64,000 bases of DNA, taken from contig LNGK01000004.1 in the NCBI GenBank assembly GCA_001510575.1, positions 1 through 64,000 on the forward strand. Direction: 5' to 3'. A program made the translations under genes and the position numbers. Under the pieces are notes generated by a model. It was not told where the DNA came from and made no database searches. It saw only the letters and a program-made list of their open reading frames with translations. Shown here piece after piece: positions 57,808-64,000 of the stretch. This stretch comes from Knoxdaviesia capensis. Its lineage: Eukaryota; Ascomycota; Sordariomycetes; Microascales; Gondwanamycetaceae. Position 1 is the stretch's first letter. Each line of letters starts with the position of its first letter.

Positions 57808-59299
57808 AGAAAAGGGCGTTGAGAGAGTGACAGAGAAGGAAGAAGAAGAAAAAAAAGAGGAATGAGCGAAGTTCGAATCCAGGAGAAAGAGAGAACAGGA
57901 TGAAAAAAAGGCTGAGGCGGAAAAAGTGGACGCATAAGCCCACCACCACCAAAGCAAGGCAGATCAAAAATGTGCAGCCGTGTAAGCCTCCCTATCATCA
58001 ATGTCATCAATGAGAAGGAGGGAAGGTCTAAAACAAAAGTGCGGCTCTGGGTCGTGCCTTCCAAGTGAGCTTTTTGCGTTCGGCCCCAGGCCCCAGGCAC
58101 CAACACGCGCTGCTGACTGCCCACAAACACGTGCACACAGCTGACCAGAAAAGCCAAAAACTGCAGGTACAGAACACACGGGACAGTCTCCACAGTCGCT
58201 CGCAAGCCCTGTGCAACAAGTACCTGCGTGCCGACTCCGACATATACGGGAGGACTCACGCACCTTTTCTTCTTGCTCGTTAAGGGTATAAGTTGCGCGG
58301 CACCCGAGCTCGGAGGAGTGGCTCGCCCAGATTCAATAGTCTCGTAGGGGGTCAAATGGGCGAAGACGTAAAGCTTGTCAGCGAGTAAGCTTTTGCCGGG
58401 ACGCCGCACAGAAATGCCTTGGTCTGTTGTAGTTTTGGCTTCCCACCCAGGTTGCCCAAGGGCAACGGGAAGGAACGAAGAATGGGCAAATCGGGGGAAG
58501 GAACAACGCGACGAGACTTGAGAACTGACTAAGAAAACAGAAGAGAAAGAGACACACGGCAGGAGGCCAGAACCTGGGCCCCGGACAGAGCAGGATCGTT
58601 CCTTCTCTCTAAGCGTGATGTTGCGTGTGTGGCTGAGAGGTGTCAATTCCACCACGCCCACGACCGTGATGCATCATCAGTCACTTACTGGGGAATGCAG
58701 AAGTACCATAACTTTTAATCGTGGGTTTCCCCTGTTCCTTGCTGGACACACGATACTGGAACGCTATTTTGTCACCTGGATCGTCGCGGATAATGCGTTG
58801 TTGTTGCGACTCCATCTCTATTTTGTGGGTGGTTCGTTCTATTTTCAGGGCGCTGAGGCTCAGAGCCTCCGGGGTTTCCCAAGCTAGCGCGCCGCTGGCT
58901 GCTAAGGGGGCACACAGGTGCGATGCAGCATGTGGCTGACCCGGCCCGCTGGAATGTGGCTCGTTCACGGCCACGCCACATCTCCAGACTCCACCCCACT
59001 ATAAGCTTTTTGTCGTGAGTGTTTCTGGAACCTCAACCGATCATGCAATATCGTGGAATAAATCAAACCTTCAGCCACATCCAGATGTGGTCTCAGATAT
59101 TGAGGTAGCTTTGAGTTTCATATTAAGAGACAAAGTAATGTTTACTTGAAAGAACCGTCAGTCTCCCGTTTCCAGTCTCTGCCGGATCTCTAAAGCACGC
59201 GCAAACGCCGCATCCCGAGCTCCCCTAAGCTCCGACCTCAACCAGATACCCCAGAATTCGCTTCTCTCCCAGTCATATCTGTCCAGTCGCTCCTCAAGC
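56635..59299. other. Divergent spacer, 2.7 kb
   Basis: This separates the membrane protein gene and the YggS-type gene. The left half is A/G-rich (leader of the minus-strand gene), with GA runs at about 57389-57405 and a pure (GA)n at 57774-57806. The 324-codon minus-strand frame over 57687-58661 is largely Ser/Leu/Phe repeats encoded by the CT tract and is rejected. No gene is supported. Confidence 0.5.
57774..57806. repeat. (GA)n microsatellite
   Basis: About 16 pure GA units in the spacer upstream of the membrane protein gene. Confidence 0.88.
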
Positions 59300-60318
59300 A
59301 TGTCCAGCAACCCTCCCGCCACGTCCGAAATGCAGATCGACCCCGCCCGCGCCACCGCGCTGCTCTCGCAGCTGCAGGGCGTGCAAGCCCGCATAGCATC
59401 GGCTGCGGGCAGTCGCAGTGTAAGCCACAACTGACCTCCGGCACAGATGCCGACGTTTCCCGGAACCCGCTGACCCCTCACCTCACCCACCCAGGTCCGC
59501 TTGGTCGCCGTGTCCAAGCTCAAGCCGGCCAACGACATCTTGGCGCTCCACCGGCCGCCGGCCGCCCACTCGCACTTTGGCGAGAACTACTCGCAGGAGC
59601 TGAGTCAGAAGGCCGAGCTTCTGCCTCGCTCGATACACTGGCACTTCATCGGCGGTCTGCAGTCCGGTAAGCAGCTGGCAGTCCATCCCGGGCGACTACA
59701 AGACGAGTGCAGTGCTTGTGATCCCCCCCTCCCCCAAGTGTCCACATCGGCCCCCCTAACACACCGTCCACAGGCCACTGCAAAACCCTCGCCCGCATCC
59801 CCAACCTGTGGTGCGTCTCCAGCGTCGACACTCTCAAGAAAGCCCAACTACTCAACAAACACCGCGGCGAGCTGATTGCGGCCGCCCGCTCCTCCACGCC
59901 AGACGCGGCCGCCGCGCCCGCCGCGCCCGCCGCGCCCGCTCCGCTCAACATCCACGTGCAGGTCAACACGTCCGGCGAGGACTCCAAGTCCGGCTGCGCG
60001 CCGGGGGCCGACACGGTGGCGCTGTGCCGGGCGATCGAGGCCGAGTGCCCGCACCTGCACCTGCTGGGGCTGATGACGATTGGCGCGATTGCGCGCAGCC
60101 GGGCGGCCGCGGAGGCGGAGAACGCCGACTTCGCCGCGCTGGCCGCGGAGCGCGCGGCCGTGGTCGCCGCGCTGGGCCTGCAGCGCCCGCTGGAGCTGAG
60201 CATGGGCATGAGCGAGGACTTTGTGGCGGCCATCGCCCTCGGCAGCGGCGAGGTGCGGGTCGGGAGCACGATCTTTGGCACGCGGCCGCTGAAGGCCGAC
60301 GCCCACATCCTGGTGTGA
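59300..60318 (+). CDS. YggS/PLPBP-family pyridoxal phosphate homeostasis protein
   Basis: Three exons, 59300-59419, 59495-59666 and 59774-60318, join to 278 residues. The cofactor lysine is K48 in LVAVSKLKPANDI. HFGENYSQEL and IHWHFIGGLQSG are family signatures, the second completed across the exon 2/3 joint. The end of the barrel is shown by LELSMGMSEDF and VRVGSTIFGTRP. Members bind pyridoxal 5'-phosphate without known catalysis and keep vitamin B6 and amino-acid pools in balance (YggS in bacteria, YBL036C in yeast, PLPBP in humans). An Ala/Pro insert (about residues 135-150) is longer than usual. Cytosolic or mitochondrial location cannot be told; no clear presequence is seen. Confidence 0.92.
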
Positions 60319-60574
60319 TGCTGCTGCCCGCTGGTCGTGGCGGGCAGGCCTTTCTGTTGAGCCCGTGGGGGAGGGGAACTTGGATGCTGCCCGTGCAGCA
60401 ATTTCCCTGTTGGAATTCTGCAGAGTTCGCAAGAGATGTCATACTGCTGGACCCTGCTTGCCTGTAACACGTGCTATTCGCTAATCTATCGAACCAAGAA
60501 ATACAAATCAAGACTTCTCGATACACAACGGCTGCCCCGCACCCATAATCTCTCTCGAAAATCAATGTTGGTCT

Positions 60575-63500
60575 CTATCCTCCGTGGCGCCTAGGAACCA
60601 AACGGTTGAAGAATCCTCTGTAACCCCACGGGAAAGATGAACCTTGTCCAGCATTTCCTCTGTTCATCATCGATATCGGTGTGGCTGGAAATATTGGAGT
60701 TCTTCCCATTGACTCCAAATATCTCTCCCACATCGTCAACGCTCCCGATATCTGTCTTGTCTTGGGATTGGAACGGCCATACACTTCATTATGAAGCTTA
60801 TAGCAATCCCGAAGAAGCCTCAGACCATCTTGATGGCGGCCCAAGTGCAACCGACTATACGCCAGCTGGCTCATGCATTGGAGAGTGCCCGGACTATTCA
60901 GTTCCACATGCCCAGTGCCTCTCTCTGCAGCCTCTCAGCCCCGTCCCAGAACCCTAGTTTCTGTTCAATGTCGGCCAGATGAAGCATGTTGTCCGGAGTT
61001 TGCGGCTGGCTAGGTCCATATATGGCTCGGCTTAGATGAAACATCCGCGACTTCAGGTTCCGAGCCCCTATAAAGTCCTGTTGACTCCAGGAGATCAGGA
61101 AAAGATCATGCATGCAGTCTAGCTGGAATTTGTTGTTTTCTCCAAACTTCTTCTCGATCGCTTCAAGTCTCTGCAGCTGTAACTCCTTGGCCTCGTGATA
61201 TCTGCCCGAGAGCATGTACATATCTGCAAGACAAGATAAGCTTTCCAGTATATTTGCATGGCCTGGCTCATACTTCAGTTTCCGTATGTTCAAAACCTGT
61301 ATAGACAGGTCTATGGCCTTTTCCATTTGGCCACAGATCACATTGAACTGGGCAACATCGGTCATTCCTTTGAGGAGGGCCGGGTGGTCATCTCCAAATG
61401 AGTTCTTATACCCTTCGATAGCACGAATGAACAGCTCATGGGCTTCCGCTCCTTTATGCTGCTGATAAAGAATGTCGGCCAGATGCTCCATTATGCGAAG
61501 AGTCTGCAGATTGTTATGTCCAAGCCTGGTCTTGCTTAGATTCAGTGCCTCCACCGAGATATCGTAGGCATGGGTGTAATGGCTTCGATGTACATACACC
61601 CAAGAGAGTGCAACCATATCTCCGATGGTCAATTCTGTCTGATCGGCTCGAAGCAAGACTTTACGCAGATCAATAACTTGAAGCAGCTGTCTCTGTGCAT
61701 CTTCCAGTCATTTGCAACGCATATACATCTCCGCAAGGCTGGTCATCCGCCTCCTGGTCTCTGGGTGGCCGGCTCCAAGCGTGGCCTTGGACATGGCAAT
61801 GACGTCTCGCTGTAGCTTCTCGGCCTCTTTCCCCCGGCGTTGGTATACATATATCCAAGCAAGGACGGTCATTCTGCTTAGAGTTATTGTGTCGTCAGGT
61901 CCCAACTTAGCCGCGGATACCTCGACCAAGTCTTGTTGGAGTTTCTCGGCTTCCTCATACAGTTCCCGCTGTTGAAGTAGCCAACAACGAAAATCCATGG
62001 CTTTTAGAGTCTCTGAGTGGTCGGGTCCGAACTTAGTTTTGTATGCCTCTGTCAGCTCTATGCAAAGAGCGTCAGCCTCTTTGTTATGATGAGTGCCGCT
62101 ATACGTTGCCGCAAGACAGCGGATCGTCTTCAGAGTGCATGAACGGTCGGCCCCAAGAGTTGCCCTGCACCTCTTCAGCAACGGCACTAACACGTTCTGG
62201 GCCTCTCTGAGACGGTCCTGCCTGAAAATCATGACCCCAAGTTCGGAAGTGTTGAGCAAGGAAAACGAATGGCAGTCCCCGAGTCTTTTGTTGATCAGTT
62301 CCAAACTTTTTTTCAGGAGCTTCTCAGACTCGGGCCAGAGGCCTTGTTTGCAGTATATATCGGCATGGCGAAGCATATGGAATTCCGATTCTGGATGATC
62401 GGCTCCAAGCTTTTCCCTGCTTATCTCCAGCGCCGACCTTTGTAGCTCTTCGGCCTCTTTCCACCGGCTTTGGGATCCATAAATCGCAGCGAGACCAGCC
62501 ATACACCTCAGCGTATCCGGGTGGTTTTGTCCAGGCTTGGTTCCCATTCGGTCCAGTGCCCGCTCCTGTAAATCGTGGGCCTCTGTCCACTGCTCCCGCC
62601 TTTGATGAATCGAAGCCCGGTCAGTCATGATTCTTAGCGTGTCTGGGTGGTCTGCTCCCAGCTTTTCCTGGCTCAAATCCAGCGCGTGTTGCAAGAGCTT
62701 CTCGCCTTCGTCCAGCTGGGACAGTTCGCAAAGCGCCTCGGCAAGGTGACTCATCCACAGTAGCGTGTGTGGATGGTCAGCTCCAAGATGAATCTTGCTA
62801 TCCTCCAGCACCTGGTCCAAGAGCGTCTTTGCCCCGGCCCACTGCTCCTGTTGGCTAAACAGAAGAGCTAAGCCAACAGTGTACATAAGCGTGTCGCCGT
62901 GGTATGCCCCAAGCTTCGCCCTGGAAGTCTCGATCACGTATCGCTGCATTTCCTCAGCCATCTTCCACTGATCGAAGAGTCCATACATCATAGCGAGCCT
63001 GCTCATGCTTTTGAGTGTAGCTGGGTGGTCGGCTCCAAGCTTGGACGTGATCTTGCTGGTGTCTACTACATATCGTAGTAGCTCCTTTGCCTTTTTCCAT
63101 CGGCCCTGGAGTCTATATGTCTCAGCAAGGTCCATCTTGATTTTCAGGATAGAAGGATGACTGGCCAATAGATGCTTGATTGTGAGAGCCTCCACCACCT
63201 TCAGCTGCAGCTCCTCGGCCTCCGCCCACCGGGCCTGTTTCACATATACCAAAGCCAAATTCCCCATTGTCTCAAGCGTGTCTGAGTGGGATACGCCGAG
63301 TTTGGTCTGGCTTAGCTTCAGCACGTGTTCTTGTAGTCGTACAGCTTCGTCCCACCGGCCCTGGGCTTCGTATGTCGTGGAAAGCCGTGCAATACTCTTC
63401 AACAAGTCTGGGTGGTCGAATTCGAGGGTGATCTCGTGAGATTCCATCACCTGGAGCTCCAATGCCTCGGCTTCGGTCCACCGGCCCTGATTCCTGTAGT

Positions 63501-64000
63501 TTGAAGCAAGAAGCCCCATGCTCATCAGGGTGGAAGGATCGGCAGGTCCAAGCTGGATGGTTCGGGCGTCGACAGCCTTCCTAAGGTACAGACCGGCCTC
63601 TTTATACTGCCCGCTATAAAAGAGACCCGCCCCATACCCCAGGAGAACGCCGAAGCTCTTCGCACCCACCATCGCCTCGACATCGATGGCAGCATGGCTC
63701 AAACCAAGCAGAAACTTTGTATGTGGCATATACGGCCGCCAGACCTGGATATTCTCCGGGCCAACATCCAAAAGGAAATCTGCAAGTCTAGCAAAAGCGG
63801 CCTGTCTCCAGAACTGGAACTTTCCCTCTTTCTGGAGTAAGCTCCGTATCACCAGATGCACAAGTCTATGCACCGAAATATGCGAGGTATCGGGCTGCTG
63901 AGTTATAAATGAATAATTTCGCAGCACCTCGATTGCTTCGAGCTGTTTTAATGGTGGCTGTCCCAATGGAAGAAGCAACTGTGGAATCGCCTCAGGGTCC
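60575..64000 (-). pseudogene. NB-ARC/TPR (NLR-like) protein, partial and disrupted
   Basis: The frame is open from the window edge at 64000 to a TGA at 61708-61710. It begins with the winged-helix end of an NB-ARC-type module (LEAIEVLRNYSFITQQPD, then ISVHRLVHLVIRSLL). About fourteen kinesin-light-chain-type TPR units of ~42 residues follow, each with a version of LGADHPDTL...LA..Y..Q.RW.EAE.L. After the TGA the same frame stays open to 60898 and encodes at least five more TPR units. A one-base frame change near 60900-60912 then moves the last units (NSPGTLQCMSQLAYSRLHLG) into another frame that ends at 60575. Intact relatives are STAND proteins, some of which act in fungal non-self recognition. 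The 5' part (effector domain and most of the nucleotide-binding region) lies outside the window. Three separate short genes or a sequencing error are alternatives. Confidence 0.75.

Noticed and set aside
57872..57882. tRNA B-box-like word (gttcgaatcc)
   Set aside because: No A box at the proper distance and no cloverleaf; the flanks are purine repeats.
57687..58661. 324-codon minus-strand frame with many Ser/Leu/Phe
   Set aside because: Largely the translation of a GA/CT microsatellite and pyrimidine tracts.

Overview
The window is nuclear DNA of a filamentous ascomycete (Pezizomycotina), most likely in or near the Eurotiales. Evidence: genes are split by short introns (mostly 50-170 bp) with GT..AG ends and CTAAC-type branch points, coding parts are GC-rich at third positions while spacers are AT-rich and full of CT tracts and microsatellites, and the proteins include fungal families (Mug190-type SMP/C2 protein, NB-ARC/TPR protein). 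I cannot name the species from sequence alone. I see no tRNA, rRNA, CRISPR or intact transposon.

Layout. 1-5.4 kb: an ankyrin-repeat protein on the minus strand (911-1964), then a 3.5 kb spacer holding a possible gene relic near 3.77-4.33 kb. 5.5-12 kb: a KH-domain RNA-binding protein of the KHDC4/BLOM7 type in nine exons, the TRAPP subunit Trappc13, and, convergent to it, DNA polymerase iota. 12.4-17.2 kb: a small cysteine-rich protein with its own TATA box and a conserved-looking nuclear-type protein of unknown function. 18-28.2 kb: a block of housekeeping genes: Mug190-like lipid-transfer protein, ribosome biogenesis factor Rrp12 and the SNARE Vti1. 30.5-39.4 kb: a COG2907-type flavoprotein, cytochrome oxidase assembly factor Cox11, ribosomal protein L26 (uL24) and a 901-residue protein with an eIF4E-binding motif at its N-terminus. 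39.4-52.5 kb: a 13 kb gene-poor stretch in which the only gene I can support is a 48-codon proline-rich ORF on the minus strand. 52.5-60.3 kb: a SET/post-SET protein, a type II membrane protein and a YggS/PLPBP-type PLP-binding protein. 60.6-64 kb: the TPR part of an NB-ARC-like protein, running off the window and broken by an in-frame TGA and a frameshift.

Functional picture. The genes are unrelated housekeeping genes, not a metabolic cluster. They serve RNA processing and ribosome production (KHDC4-like, Rrp12, L26, eIF4E-binding protein), membrane traffic (Trappc13, Vti1, Mug190), DNA lesion bypass (Pol iota), respiration (Cox11) and vitamin B6 homeostasis (YggS type). Accessory material is confined to the gene-poor 39-52 kb stretch and the decayed NLR-type gene at the right end. 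I found no clear undescribed multi-gene system. The observations most worth following are the UBZ-like finger on polymerase iota, the broken TPR gene, the 48-codon gene in the desert, the eIF4E-binding motif, the telobox cluster in front of Rrp12, and a 17-bp tandem repeat whose unit resembles a 3' splice site.

All exon borders are manual predictions. They were chosen so that reading frames join exactly and family motifs are kept.
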